A stretch of 64,000 bases of DNA, taken from positions 186,539 through 250,538 of the forward strand of contig CAILKO010000035.1 in assembly GCA_903834835.1 (NCBI GenBank). The letters run 5' to 3'. Numbering within the stretch: position 1 is the first letter of the stretch; each line of letters starts with the position of its first letter. The DNA is from an uncultured Pseudomonadota bacterium (GTDB lineage: Bacteria; Pseudomonadota; Gammaproteobacteria; Burkholderiales; SG8-39). The notes beneath the pieces are model-generated. The model was not told where the DNA came from. It did no database searches and worked only from the letters and a program-made list of their open reading frames with translations. Both the position numbers and the translations under genes were made by a program. This document shows positions 52,519 through 61,948 of the stretch, one piece after another.

Positions 52519-53186
52519 GCGCCGGCCTCGCCGTAGAGATCGTCATAGGCCGCGATCGCTTCAGTCTCGGCCGCGGCTGCGGCAATCCACTCGCGCAGCG
52601 CAGGCCGCGCGAGCACCGCATCCGCGTAGGCGCGACAGACAGGCGGCAGATCGACCGCATAGGTCTCGAAGCGCAGCACCACGGGCGCGTACATCGCGTC
52701 CGCCGCACAGAAACTGCCGAACAGGAACGGCCCGCCCGCGCCGTAGCGCGCCCGGCAATCTGTCCACAGCGCGAACACGCGCTCGATTTCCGCCAGCACC
52801 TCGGGCGTGCGGCCCCTGCCCGGATAGCGTTTGCGGATGTTCATGCCCATGTGGGTACGCAGCTGGGCAAAGCCCGAGTGCATCTCGGCGCTCACCGAGC
52901 GCGCCGTCGCGCGCGCGAGGCGGTCCGTCGGCCACAGACCGGGATGGGATTCGGCCAGGTATTCGATGATCGCGAGCGAATCCCAGATCGCGTGGCTGCC
53001 GTCGACGAGACAGGGCACCTTGCCCGTCGGCGACAGGCGCAGCATCGCTGCGCGGGAATCCGCCTCGAACATCGGAATGCGCAGTTCCTCGAACGCGATG
53101 CCGGCTTCTCTCATCGCGAGCCAGGGCCGCAGCGACCAGGAGGAGTAGTTCTTGTTGCCGATGACGAGTACGGGCAGCGCGGACAT
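52515..53186 (-). CDS. glutathione S-transferase (YfcF/maleylacetoacetate isomerase-like)
   Basis: 223 residues from ATG 53186. Thioredoxin-fold N-terminus [20 protein letters not shown] with Ser-Ser-Trp-Ser active-site region, GKVPCLVDG, and [11 protein letters not shown] (the Glu/Ser binding pair replaced by DSLAI). C-terminal helical domain follows. Closest in style to YfcF/zeta-like GSTs rather than to the three YfcG-like copies. Overlaps the cca start (ATGA). Confidence 0.92.
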   Translation of the reverse strand: MSALPVLVIGNKNYSSWSLRPWLAMREAGIAFEELRIPMFEADSRAAMLRLSPTGKVPCLVDGSHAIWDSLAIIEYLAESHPGLWPTDRLARATARSVSAEMHSGFAQLRTHMGMNIRKRYPGRGRTPEVLAEIERVFALWTDCRARYGAGGPFLFGSFCAADAMYAPVVLRFETYAVDLPPVCRAYADAVLARPALREWIAAAAAETEAIAAYDDLYGEAGA

Positions 53187-53341
53187 GCGGGACTCCAGAG
53201 TGCGCAAGCGGGCGGCGCTGCGCCCCCGCAACAGTTAGGGATGTGGGAGGAATCGATTATAGGCGGGGCCCGCTTCCGTAACGGCGACCGGCGCTGCGCT
53301 TTCCGCTACCATCGCGGCTTTTGCGGACCACAGGGGGCATG

Positions 53342-53779
53342 ATGTTCAAGGAGTTCAAGGAATTCGCGATGCGCGGCAGCGTGATCGACCTCGCGGTCGG
53401 CGTGGTGCTCGGCGCCGCTTTCGGCAAGATCGTCGACTCGCTCGTCAAGGACGTGATCATGCCCCCGATCGGAATCGCGCTCGGCAAGGTGGATTTCTCG
53501 AATCTGTTCTTTGTGCTGAAGGATGGCGCGACCGCCGGTCCCTATGCAAGCGTCGATGCAGCGGTGAAGGCCGGCGCGGTAACGTTGAACCTGGGCCTGT
53601 TCGTCAACACGCTGATCGCCTTCGTGATCATCGCCTTCGCGATTTTCATGATCCTGAAGCCGATCAACCGGCTGCGCCGCGCCGACGAGAAGGCCGCGGA
53701 GGCCGCCGCGGCCGTCGTGCCGCCCGAACCCGAAGAAGTGAAGCTGCTGCGGGAAATCCGCGATTCGCTGAAGAAGTAA
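53342..53779 (+). CDS. mscL: large-conductance mechanosensitive channel
   Basis: 145 residues from ATG 53342; ATG 53339 is one codon upstream. [20 protein letters not shown] with [36 protein letters not shown] and the second membrane helix [19 protein letters not shown] are typical, followed by a C-terminal helix [14 protein letters not shown]. Homopentamer that opens during hypo-osmotic shock. It converges on an NDUFA9-like gene with a hairpin between the stops. Confidence 0.97.
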   Translation: MFKEFKEFAMRGSVIDLAVGVVLGAAFGKIVDSLVKDVIMPPIGIALGKVDFSNLFFVLKDGATAGPYASVDAAVKAGAVTLNLGLFVNTLIAFVIIAFAIFMILKPINRLRRADEKAAEAAAAVVPPEPEEVKLLREIRDSLKK

Positions 53780-53783
53780 GGTC

Positions 53784-53805
53784 GCAGGCCGGGCCGCCGG
53801 CCTGC
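53784..53805. terminator. bidirectional hairpin between mscL and the NDUFA9-like gene
   Basis: 9-bp perfect stem GCAGGCCGG/CCGGCCTGC with a 4-base loop in the 27-base gap between two convergent stops. No U-run on either side. Confidence 0.6.
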
Positions 53806-53806
53806 C

Positions 53807-54745
53807 TCAGCCCCGGTCGAGCCAGGCCGGGGCCGTATCCTCGATGCGGCACGGCCGGATGCCGTAGGGAAAGGGCGCGTCGCTCGTGCCTTCAGCCTTG
53901 AGCGAGCGGTAGTTGTCGCGGGTCATCACCGGACCCGGGGTGAATTCGAGCAGGAAGGCCATGAGCCAGGAGAGTCCGTCCGGCAGGCCGATCACGAGCC
54001 GCCAGCGCCGCTTCATCCTGCACACCCGCCGCACGAGCGCATCGAGACGCCAGACCTCGGGCCCACAGAGATCGATCGTCCCGCCATTGCCGGTAGGCTG
54101 CTCGAGCGCATCGAGCAGCGCCTCGACCACGTCGCCCACGTAGACCGGTTGCAACCGGGCGTCCGGGCAGGCGACCACCAGCACAGGCAGCAGGCTCGAG
54201 AGCCCGGCGAAGAGGTTCAGAAACCGGTCCTCCGGCCCGAACACCACTGAAGGGCGGAACACCGTCACGGCCAGACCCTTTACCGCACGCGCGGCCGCTT
54301 CGCCCGCCGCGCGCGAGCGCAGATATTCGGACGGCGCATCCGCAGCCGCACCGAGCGCGCTCATCTGCACGAGCCGGCGCACCCCGGCGCCACCGCAGGC
54401 CGCTGCAAGGCGTGCGGGCAAGTCCACGTGGGCGCGCGCGTACGCAGGCCCGTAGGCTGCGCCCGGCGCCGCCGGCCTGCTGTGCAGCACGCCGACCAGA
54501 TTCACCACGGCATCGCAGCCCGCCACCAGTCCTTCCAGCACGCCGGGCGCGTGGACATCGGCCTCGACCAGCTCGAGCGTCGGCAGAACGGTAAGCGCCT
54601 TCGCGCGCTCGCGCCGGCGCGTCGGCACCGTCACCTTCCAGCCGCGGCGCACTGCCCCGGCCACAAGATGCCGGCCGATGAAACCTGTGCCGCCGAGTAT
54701 GAGCAGTCTGCGGGAATTCAAGCGATCACCAGTCTTTCTTGTCAC
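53807..54745 (-). CDS. NDUFA9-like SDR (complex I NDUFA9 subunit family)
   Basis: 312 residues from GTG 54745, which overlaps the lytic transglycosylase stop; TTG 54721 (LNSRRLLILGGTG...) is an alternative. Nucleotide-binding ILGGTGFIGRHLVAGAVRRG, then CDAVVNLVGVLHS and the sequence RRLVQMSALGAAADAPSEYLRSRAAGE with the Y-x-x-x-R/K arrangement of atypical SDRs. Bacterial members of this family are widespread, usually annotated as complex I NDUFA9 subunit, but no quinone or complex-I link is proven. The upstream reading frame to 55411 is a shadow of slt. Confidence 0.88.
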   Translation of the reverse strand: MTRKTGDRLNSRRLLILGGTGFIGRHLVAGAVRRGWKVTVPTRRRERAKALTVLPTLELVEADVHAPGVLEGLVAGCDAVVNLVGVLHSRPAAPGAAYGPAYARAHVDLPARLAAACGGAGVRRLVQMSALGAAADAPSEYLRSRAAGEAAARAVKGLAVTVFRPSVVFGPEDRFLNLFAGLSSLLPVLVVACPDARLQPVYVGDVVEALLDALEQPTGNGGTIDLCGPEVWRLDALVRRVCRMKRRWRLVIGLPDGLSWLMAFLLEFTPGPVMTRDNYRSLKAEGTSDAPFPYGIRPCRIEDTAPAWLDRG

Positions 54746-56748
54746 GGGAGGAACTCGGGCTGCTCGGCGCCATCGCGCGCCGCGATCTGCCCGAGCCGCT
54801 GTTTGAAGGGGACCGTCTTGCCCTGCAGCAGGGCGCCGTAGAAGGCCGCATTCGCCATCACCCGCTTCACATAGTCGCGCGTCTCGTTGAAGGGAATGCT
54901 CTCCGCGTAGATCGCGCCTTCCAGCGGACGTGCGTCGCGCCAGCGCCGTGCGCGGCCCGGGCCGGCGTTGTAAGCGGCCGTTGCAAGGATGGGGTGCCCG
55001 AGGCTGTCCAGCACCATCTTCAGGTAACGCGTGCCGAGCGTCACATTGGTACGCACTTCGGTGACGCGCGCCGGCAGGAAGTCCTTCATGCCGCTCTTCG
55101 CGGCAACCCAGCGCGCGGTGGCCGGCATGAGCTGCATGAGGCCCTGTGCGCCGGCGACCGAGCGCGCGCTCGCGATGAAGCGGCTCTCCTGGCGCGCGAT
55201 GCCGAGCACGAAGGCCTCCTCCAGACCGGCCGCGCGCGCGAATTCGCCGAATACCTCCCGATAGGGTGCGGGATAACGCAGCCCGAAATTGTGCAGGGCA
55301 ACGGTGCGGTCCGCGGCGGCAATGGCGCGGTCGTAGAGCTCGGCGCGGCGCGCAAGCTCCGAGGCGGCGAGCAGCTGCCGGTCGTCCAGCCCGCGCAGCG
55401 AGAAGACCCATTCGCGCACGCCTTCGCTGCGCAGGCCGAGGCGGAAGAGCGCGAGCGCACGCACGAGGCCCTCGCGGGTGCCGATGGCAGCGAGTTCGTC
55501 CTCGCCCGGCTGATAGGCGGCAGGCGGCAGCGCCGGCGCGTAGCCAAGTTCCTCCACCGCAAGGAGCCCGTAGAAATCCGTGCCGCCGGCGATGCGCTGG
55601 AACCCGGCGCGCGCGGCGACGGCATTGCCTTCGCTCGCGAGCGCGCGACCGTGCCAGTAGATCCAGGCCGGCTCGCTCTTCCCTTCGAGCGACATCGCCT
55701 CGATCGCTTCCTTCACCACGCGCCAGTTGCCCGCGCGCAGACCCGCGCGCGCCTTCCAGGCAAGCTGTTCATCGCCCAGCTGAACGGTCTTCGATTCCGC
55801 TGCAAGGGCATACCAGTCAAGCGCGCGCGCCTCGAGCCGCATCGCGGAGCGCCAGGCAAGCTGACCCCAGAGCCAGGCCCGATCCTCGGCGGCCAGCAGA
55901 ACGCCCAGCCTCCCCGAGAGCGCGGAAGCCGCCGCAGTCGGATCGTCGCGCGCGATGCGCAGGCCGGCGTACAGGACTGCCTCGCGCGCGCCGCGCCGCT
56001 CGAGCGGCTGCTGGCGCACGGAAGAGAGTTCCGAGATCAACCGCTCGGGCTCGCGCTGGGCAAATCCGAGCTGGCTCTCGAAGGGCTGCTCGGGGCGCGG
56101 CAGGTAGCGAAGCGCATAGCGCATTGCATTCGTCTGGCTCGCTGCGAACAGCATGCGCAGGCGCAGCCAGACTGCATCCTGTGAGAGCAGGCCGCGCCGC
56201 GCGAGCTCCTCTGCCATCGCGGCGCAGCCGGGCGCGAAATCGCCCGGCTCCATCCAGAGCTTGCGCGCCGCATCGGCTGCTTCAGGATGCTCGCGCTGCA
56301 AGCCCGCCTGCGCGCTCATGCAGCGCAACTCCGTATCGTCGCGCACCAGGAGCGGCCGCTGCGCGCCGAAGCGTTCCCAGTCGCGCCGCTTCGCAAGCAC
56401 TTTCAGCCACTCGGCACGCAGCCGGTCGGCGGCATAGCTGCCCGCATGGCGGGCAAGCACCTGCTCGACGGCTTCGGGCGCAGCCTGCTCGAGTTCCAGG
56501 CTGAGTCGCCAGTAATCGAGCCACGGGAGCAACACATGGCCATCGAGTCCGCTGGTTGCGATCGCGAAGCGCCGCGCGCTGCCCGCCTTGTAGGCGTCAT
56601 AAGCGGAGAGCAACGCCTGGTCGGCCGGCGCGGGCTTCTGCGCAGCCGCGTAACCCGCCGCGCAAAGCAGTACCATCCCGGACAGACAGCCAGTCTTTCC
56701 CGTCGTGGAAAATCCCGAAAACAATTCCGAAAACCACCTCCAGATCAT
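54742..56748 (-). CDS. slt: soluble lytic murein transglycosylase
   Basis: 668 residues from ATG 56748. Signal segment to about residue 36 (GYAAAQ), then a superhelical alpha-toroid domain (about 40-480) and the C-terminal lysozyme-like domain with catalytic Glu in LGIARQESRFIASARS, AGAQGLMQLMPATARWVA, NVTLGTRYLKMVLDSLG and AAYNAGPGRARRWRDARP. It cleaves glycan strands in the periplasm, forming 1,6-anhydromuropeptides. Divergent from the cyclo-ligase gene (18 bases between starts). Confidence 0.95.
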   Translation of the reverse strand: MIWRWFSELFSGFSTTGKTGCLSGMVLLCAAGYAAAQKPAPADQALLSAYDAYKAGSARRFAIATSGLDGHVLLPWLDYWRLSLELEQAAPEAVEQVLARHAGSYAADRLRAEWLKVLAKRRDWERFGAQRPLLVRDDTELRCMSAQAGLQREHPEAADAARKLWMEPGDFAPGCAAMAEELARRGLLSQDAVWLRLRMLFAASQTNAMRYALRYLPRPEQPFESQLGFAQREPERLISELSSVRQQPLERRGAREAVLYAGLRIARDDPTAAASALSGRLGVLLAAEDRAWLWGQLAWRSAMRLEARALDWYALAAESKTVQLGDEQLAWKARAGLRAGNWRVVKEAIEAMSLEGKSEPAWIYWHGRALASEGNAVAARAGFQRIAGGTDFYGLLAVEELGYAPALPPAAYQPGEDELAAIGTREGLVRALALFRLGLRSEGVREWVFSLRGLDDRQLLAASELARRAELYDRAIAAADRTVALHNFGLRYPAPYREVFGEFARAAGLEEAFVLGIARQESRFIASARSVAGAQGLMQLMPATARWVAAKSGMKDFLPARVTEVRTNVTLGTRYLKMVLDSLGHPILATAAYNAGPGRARRWRDARPLEGAIYAESIPFNETRDYVKRVMANAAFYGALLQGKTVPFKQRLGQIAARDGAEQPEFLP

Positions 56749-56766
56749 GCGGCGAGCATACCACCC

Positions 56767-57387
56767 ATGATGGACAACCCTGTTACGTCCTGGCGGGCCG
56801 AGACGCGGCGCAAGCTGCTCGCCGCGCGCCTTGCGCTCGACACCACGACGCTCGAACACTGGCGCGTGGCCATCGACGACCTGCTCGAGCGTGTCTTCCC
56901 CGATCTCGCGCAGGGCGTGCTCGCGATGTACTGGCCGATACGCAAGGAATACGACCCGCGCCCGCTCGTGACACGCCTGCAGGCGCGGGGCCTGCGTGCC
57001 TGCATGCCCGGGCCGGTCGCATCCGATGCGCCGATGCATTTTCGCCTCTGGCATCCGGGTATCGAAATGGTCACCGACGCGCTCGGCATCGCGACGCCGG
57101 TCGGCACGCCCGAGATCGTTCCGCAGACCATCCTTGTGCCGCTGGTCGGCTGGGATGACGCCGGGTATCGCCTCGGTTACGGCGGCGGCTATTTCGACCG
57201 CACGCTCGCGGCGATCGAGCCGCCCGCCCTTGCGATCGGCGTCGGCTACGAACAGAGTCGCCTGTCGAGCATTCATCCCCAGCCCTGGGACCAGCCGCTC
57301 GACTACATCGTCACCGAGCGGGCCGCCTACCGCCGGGTGAACGGCCGCCTGGAGACCGTCCTCGAACGCCCGACGCGCGCGAGCTAG
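56767..57387 (+). CDS. 5-formyltetrahydrofolate cyclo-ligase
   Basis: 206 residues from ATG 56767 (ATG 56770 possible). Family blocks RRKLLAARLAL, MYWPIRKEYDPRPLVTRLQA, HFRLWHPGIEM, VPLVGWDDAGYRLGYGGGYFDRTL (with GYGGGYFDR) and VGYEQSRLS are present. Converts 5-formyl-THF to 5,10-methenyl-THF, feeding folate one-carbon metabolism. In many bacteria it neighbours the 6S RNA gene (ssrS); none is apparent here. Converges on ilvA with four bases between the stops. Confidence 0.95.
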   Translation: MMDNPVTSWRAETRRKLLAARLALDTTTLEHWRVAIDDLLERVFPDLAQGVLAMYWPIRKEYDPRPLVTRLQARGLRACMPGPVASDAPMHFRLWHPGIEMVTDALGIATPVGTPEIVPQTILVPLVGWDDAGYRLGYGGGYFDRTLAAIEPPALAIGVGYEQSRLSSIHPQPWDQPLDYIVTERAAYRRVNGRLETVLERPTRAS

Positions 57388-57391
57388 CGGT

Positions 57392-58930
57392 CTAACCGAG
57401 GAACAACCGGTAGGCCGGGTTGCGCGTCTCGTCGATATACGGATAGCCCAGCTTCGCGATCGCCTTGCCGAGCGCGGCGTGCTGGGCTTTCGGCACCTGC
57501 AGGCCGACCAGCACGCGGCCGTGATCCGCACCGTGGCTGCGGTAGTGGAACAGGCTGATGTTCCAGCTGCCCTGGATGTGCTGCAGGAAGTTCATGAGCG
57601 CGCCCGGGCGCTCGGGAAATTCAAAGCGATAGAGCTGCTCGGCCGCCTCGCGCGTCGCGCTGCGATCGCCCGACCACGGCGCCCGTCCGCCCACCATATG
57701 GCGCACATGCACCTTGGCCATCTCGTTGTCCGAGAGGTCCAGGGTCTTCAGCCCCTGACGCGCCAGACTCTTTACGAGGCGCCTGGTTTCCTCACGATCG
57801 CGCACCGCGACGCCGACGAAGATATGCGCCTCGTTCGCATCGGCAATGCGGTAGTTGAACTCGGTGATGTTGCGCGGGCCGAGCGTGGCGCAGAACTTCC
57901 TGAAGCTGCCCGGTTCCTCGGGTATCGTGACCGCGAGGATCGCCTCGCGGTGCTCGCCGATCTCCGCCTGCGACGCGATGAACTGCAGCCGGTCGAAGTT
58001 CGTGTTCGCGCCGGAGGCGATCGCGACCAGCGTCTTTCTGCGCGCGCCATGGCGCTCGGCCCAGCGCTTGGCACCCGCGATCGCGAGCGCGCCGGCGGGC
58101 TCGAGCACGACGCGCGTGTCCTCGAACATGTCCTTGATCGCCGCGCAGATCTCGTCGGTATTCACGAGAATCACCGAATCGACATATTTGCGCGCGAGGC
58201 GGAACGTCTCCGCGCCCACCTGCTTCACGGCAACGCCGTCGGCAAAGAGGCCCACCTGATCGAGCACCACGCGCCGGCCGGCCTTCAGCGAGCGGTCCAT
58301 CGCATCGGCATCCTCCGGTTCGACACCGATGATCTTCGTCTCGGGACGCAGGCGCTTCACATAGGCGGCGATACCGCCGATCAGACCGCCACCGCCCACG
58401 GGCACGAAGATCGCATCGATCGGCTGCGGGTGCTGGTGCAGGATCTCCATGCCGATCGTGCCCTGACCGGCGATCACCGCCGGGTCGTCATAGGGGTGCA
58501 CGAAGGTGAGGCCCAGCTTGCGCTGCACGCCCATCGCGTGGTGATAGGCGTCGGTGTACGAATCGCCCGCCAGCACGACTTCGGCCCCGCGCGCGGCAAC
58601 CGCATCCACCTTGATCTGGGGCGTCGTCACCGGCATCACGATGACTGCGCGACAGCCCAGGCGCTGCGCGGCCAGCGCGACGCCCTGGGCGTGATTGCCG
58701 GCGCTCGCCGTAATGACGCCGCGCGCGCGCTGCGCGAGCGTCATGTTCACCATCTTGTTGTAGGCGCCGCGCAGCTTGAAGGAAAACACCGGCTGCAGAT
58801 CCTCGCGCTTCAACAGCAGCCGGTTGCCGATCCGCTTGGAGAGCAGCGCGGCGGGTTCGAGAGGGGATTCGACCGCCACGTCGTAGACCCGCGCCTTGAG
58901 AATTTTTTCGAGATAATCTTCGTGCTTCAT
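57392..58930 (-). CDS. ilvA: threonine deaminase, biosynthetic
   Basis: 512 residues from ATG 58930. PLP enzyme starting isoleucine synthesis. PLP-Lys in PVFSFKLRGAYNK (Lys52), glycine-rich phosphate loop VGGGGLIGGIAAYV, and two C-terminal ACT-like regulatory domains (about 325-512) containing VTIPEEPGSFRKFCATLG and FPERPGALMNFLQHIQ; these make it the isoleucine-inhibited biosynthetic type rather than the catabolic TdcB type. Confidence 0.97.
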   Translation of the reverse strand: MKHEDYLEKILKARVYDVAVESPLEPAALLSKRIGNRLLLKREDLQPVFSFKLRGAYNKMVNMTLAQRARGVITASAGNHAQGVALAAQRLGCRAVIVMPVTTPQIKVDAVAARGAEVVLAGDSYTDAYHHAMGVQRKLGLTFVHPYDDPAVIAGQGTIGMEILHQHPQPIDAIFVPVGGGGLIGGIAAYVKRLRPETKIIGVEPEDADAMDRSLKAGRRVVLDQVGLFADGVAVKQVGAETFRLARKYVDSVILVNTDEICAAIKDMFEDTRVVLEPAGALAIAGAKRWAERHGARRKTLVAIASGANTNFDRLQFIASQAEIGEHREAILAVTIPEEPGSFRKFCATLGPRNITEFNYRIADANEAHIFVGVAVRDREETRRLVKSLARQGLKTLDLSDNEMAKVHVRHMVGGRAPWSGDRSATREAAEQLYRFEFPERPGALMNFLQHIQGSWNISLFHYRSHGADHGRVLVGLQVPKAQHAALGKAIAKLGYPYIDETRNPAYRLFLG

Positions 58931-59042
58931 GCCTGCTCCTGCGTGGCGCACGAGGGTAGCACAAGGGTTGGTCCGAGCCTTCTTTCCTGAATGCAGTCGC
59001 GCCGGGCACGATCAGCACCCCACTTAGGAAAGTCCAGCCCGC

Positions 59043-59456
59043 ATGGAACACCTGCTCTCTGCCGAAGGCGGCCTCGTTGCGGTGTTCGCGGCGAGCCTGC
59101 TCGCCGCGACGGTCGTGCCGTTTTCCTCCGAAGCGGTGCTCTGGGGTTATCTGCAGATGCACCCGGACGCCCTCTGGCCTGCGGTACTGGTGGCAACGCT
59201 CGGCAACACCGCGGGCGGCATGAGCACCTATCTGATCGGTCGTCTGCTCCCGGCCCGGGCGCAGACGCGGCTGGACCCGCGCGCGCTGCGCTTTCTCGCA
59301 CGCTGGGGCAGCGCGGCGACGGCGCTTGGCTGGCTGCCGGTGCTCGGCGACGGCCTGTGCCTGGCGGCTGGCTGGCTGCGCTGCAATGCGCTTGCGGTGC
59401 TCGTCTGCATGGCGCTCGGGCGCTTCGCGCGCTATGTCGCGGTCGCTGCGATCTAG
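59043..59456 (+). CDS. YqaA family (DedA-related) membrane protein
   Basis: 137 residues, with ATG 59043 twelve bases into a region divergent from ilvA. LLAATVVPFSSEAVLWGYLQ carries the YqaA/SNARE-associated pattern; then LVATLGNTAGGMSTYLIGRL, FLARWGSAATALGWLPVLGD and a terminal hydrophobic helix, about four membrane segments. Short members of this family are common neighbours of biosynthetic genes; function not established. Confidence 0.85.
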   Translation: MEHLLSAEGGLVAVFAASLLAATVVPFSSEAVLWGYLQMHPDALWPAVLVATLGNTAGGMSTYLIGRLLPARAQTRLDPRALRFLARWGSAATALGWLPVLGDGLCLAAGWLRCNALAVLVCMALGRFARYVAVAAI

Positions 59457-59530
59457 CGAAATGGCCATCGCCTGCGGCAGGACGATTCGCCTACACTAGC
59501 CCGCGACTGGCACGGGAGGATCACAGGGGA

Positions 59531-60790
59531 ATGGAAACCAAGGCTGACAACAGCGCCGCGCCCATGCTGCAGGGCCTGCGTGTGCTCGAACTCGCGACCT
59601 GGGTCGCCGCCCCGACGATCGGCGCAATTCTTGCCGAGTACGGCGCCGAGGTGACCCACATCGAGGATCCCGAACGCCCGGACCCGCACCGCGCGACCAC
59701 CACCCAGACCTGGGGCAAGAACGCGACCGCCGGGCAGGTGAACTCGAGCTGGCAGATGCATAACCGCAACAAGCGCTCGCTCGCGCTGTCGCTCGCCACC
59801 GACGAAGGTCGCGCGATCTTCCGCCGGCTGCTCGCGCAGGCCGATGTATTCATCACCAACCTTCTGCCGAAGAGCCAGCAACGCCTGGCGATCGACTATC
59901 CGAGCCTGCGCGAGACGTTCCCGCGCCTGATCCACGTGGGCGTGTCCGGGTGGGGCAGCCAGGGTCCGGCGAACCAGAGCCGCGGCTACGACTTCACGGT
60001 GTTCTGGGCCGCCTCGGGCATCATGTCTCTCGTCGGCGATCCGGAGGGCGAACCCGCGCTCGTGCGTCCGGGCATGGGCGATCGCACCACCGGGCTCGCC
60101 GCCACCGCGGCGCTCGGGCTCGCCCTCTACTCGCGCGAGCGCACCGGCAAGGGCCAGTCGATCGAGGTTTCGTTGCTGCACACCGGCATGTTCACGATCG
60201 CCTCCGACATGCAGCGCGCGATGATGTATGGCGAACCGGGGCCGACCTATGCACGCCGCAATGCGCCTGCGCCACTCACCAACTGCTACCGCACGCGCGA
60301 CGGGCGCTGGCTCGTGGTGCTGGTCGCCGACAAGGACTGGCCGTCCTTCTGCGAGGTGATCGAGGCGCCCGCGCTGGCGCGCGATGCGCGCTTCGAAACC
60401 GATCTGAAACGCGCCGAACACAACACCGCGCTGATCCGCCTCATCGACGAGGCCTTCGCGAAGTTCGACCGCGCGGAACTGGAACGCCGGCTCGTGGCGG
60501 CGCGCATCACGCACGCACCCGCGATGCTGCCGCAGGAAGCGGCGCAGCACGCGCAGGTGGCGGCGAACGGATTCTTCCTGAACGCGCACCATGAGAGCCG
60601 CGGCGACTATCCGCTGCTCAGCTTTCCGCTGCGCTTCTCGGACGCGAAGCCCGAGTTTCGCCACCAGGCGCCGGATCACGGCCAGCAGACACGCGAAATC
60701 CTGACTGAACTCGGACTGACGGAGGTGGACATCGTCCGCCTCGACAGCCAGGGCGTGATCCGCGATCCCGCGGCACGCGCCAAGCGCTAG
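59531..60790 (+). CDS. CaiB/BaiF family CoA-transferase
   Basis: 419 residues from ATG 59531 (GGGG ribosome site). Class III acyl-CoA transferase: GLRVLELATWVAAPTIGAIL, LAEYGAEVTHIEDPERPDPH, RNKRSLALSLATDEGRAIFR, and RGYDFTVFWAASGIMSLVGD with the catalytic-Asp region of the family (DFTVFW area). It moves CoA between acids in catabolism of aromatic or terpenoid acids; the substrate is unknown. First gene of a run with an amidohydrolase, a Bug receptor and a thiolase-like gene. Confidence 0.92.
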   Translation: METKADNSAAPMLQGLRVLELATWVAAPTIGAILAEYGAEVTHIEDPERPDPHRATTTQTWGKNATAGQVNSSWQMHNRNKRSLALSLATDEGRAIFRRLLAQADVFITNLLPKSQQRLAIDYPSLRETFPRLIHVGVSGWGSQGPANQSRGYDFTVFWAASGIMSLVGDPEGEPALVRPGMGDRTTGLAATAALGLALYSRERTGKGQSIEVSLLHTGMFTIASDMQRAMMYGEPGPTYARRNAPAPLTNCYRTRDGRWLVVLVADKDWPSFCEVIEAPALARDARFETDLKRAEHNTALIRLIDEAFAKFDRAELERRLVAARITHAPAMLPQEAAQHAQVAANGFFLNAHHESRGDYPLLSFPLRFSDAKPEFRHQAPDHGQQTREILTELGLTEVDIVRLDSQGVIRDPAARAKR

Positions 60791-60833
60791 AAGCCAGGCC
60801 ACAACCGGACACCTCGAATAAGGAGAACGACCG

Positions 60834-61925
60834 ATGTACAAGTTCAACGTGATCGACGCCGATGCGCACATCGACGAGACCGAGGCGACCTGGGAATACG
60901 GCCGCGCGGAAGAGAAGGCGCTGATGCCGGTGGTCGGCTATCCGAAGAACCCGGATCCGAAGCGGCCGCCCACGGCCTACTGGATCGTCGACGGCAAGCG
61001 CAAGCCGCGCCGCATCCGCGACGACGCAACCTGCGGTTCGACCGTCAACACGCGTGAACTGGGCGACGTCGAAGAGCGCCTGCGCCACATGGACGAGCTC
61101 GGCGTCGACATCCACGTGATCTACCCGACGCTGATGCTCGTGCAGCCGGCGGACCGGCCGGAGACCGAACTCGCGATGTGCCGGTCCTACAACCGCTGGA
61201 TGGCGGACCGCTGCGAGAAATCGCGCGGCCGGCTGCGCTGGGTCTGCGTTCCGCCCACGCACGACATGGCGGCCACGCTGGAGGAGCTGCGCTTCGCGAA
61301 AGACCACGGTGCCTGCGGCGTGCTGAAAAAGGGCGACAAGGAAGCCGACAAGTGGCCGGCGGACGAGTACTACTATCCGTTCTACGAGGAAGCCGAGCGG
61401 CTTGATATGGCGATCTGCCTGCATCTCGGCTCGGGGGTGCCGGATTCGGGCAACACCAAGGACTTCGCGCTCGGCGCTTTCATGCGCACCCAGCTGCCGA
61501 CCATCCACGGCGTGCACGCGCTGATCGCGCACCGCATCCCCGAGAAGTATCCGAAGCTGCGCTTCGGCTGCATCGAGGCGGGCGCCTCCTGGACCCCCTA
61601 TATCGCCTACGACCTGCGCCGGCGCAAGGAGCGCCAGCAGGGGAGCCGCCTCGTGCCGACCGACTACGCGCTCTCCGACGAGGTGGATATCTTCACCCAG
61701 AGCCGCTTCTACGTGAGCTGCCAGGTGGACGAGGATCTGAAAACGATCCTGCAGTACATCAGCGAGGACATGCTGATCCTCGGCTCGGACTACAGCCACC
61801 AGGATCAGGCCAAGGAACACGCCTTCGTGCAGGCGATCCGCAAGCGCGCGGCGCAGGGCGACATCACGCCGCAGGCTGCGGAGAAGATGCTGTTTGCCAA
61901 CCCCAAGGCCTTCTACGCGCTCTAG
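60834..61925 (+). CDS. amidohydrolase family protein (ACMSD-like)
   Basis: 363 residues. Metal-binding start NVIDADAHIDE (with Asp-His pattern), DELGVDIHVIYPTLML, GRLRWVCVPPTHDMAATLEE, CLHLGSGVPDSG, RFGCIEAGASWTPYIAYDL and the C-terminal ILGSDYSHQDQAKEH with catalytic Asp. It belongs to the amidohydrolase_2 group that includes decarboxylases and hydratases of cyclic acids. A ring-cleavage or decarboxylation step in the same pathway as the CoA-transferase is likely. ATG 60834 follows AAGGAGAACG. Confidence 0.9.
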   Translation: MYKFNVIDADAHIDETEATWEYGRAEEKALMPVVGYPKNPDPKRPPTAYWIVDGKRKPRRIRDDATCGSTVNTRELGDVEERLRHMDELGVDIHVIYPTLMLVQPADRPETELAMCRSYNRWMADRCEKSRGRLRWVCVPPTHDMAATLEELRFAKDHGACGVLKKGDKEADKWPADEYYYPFYEEAERLDMAICLHLGSGVPDSGNTKDFALGAFMRTQLPTIHGVHALIAHRIPEKYPKLRFGCIEAGASWTPYIAYDLRRRKERQQGSRLVPTDYALSDEVDIFTQSRFYVSCQVDEDLKTILQYISEDMLILGSDYSHQDQAKEHAFVQAIRKRAAQGDITPQAAEKMLFANPKAFYAL

Positions 61926-61948
61926 CCCGTTCGAACAGGAGCAGGACC

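Noticed and set aside
54746-55411. Upstream extension of the NDUFA9-like frame
   Set aside because: Lies within the slt coding sequence and resembles no protein; GTG 54745 overlaps the slt stop and gives a normal length.
57388-57391. 6S RNA gene near the cyclo-ligase
   Set aside because: The gap to ilvA is only four bases, and the 18-base divergent gap on the other side is too short as well.
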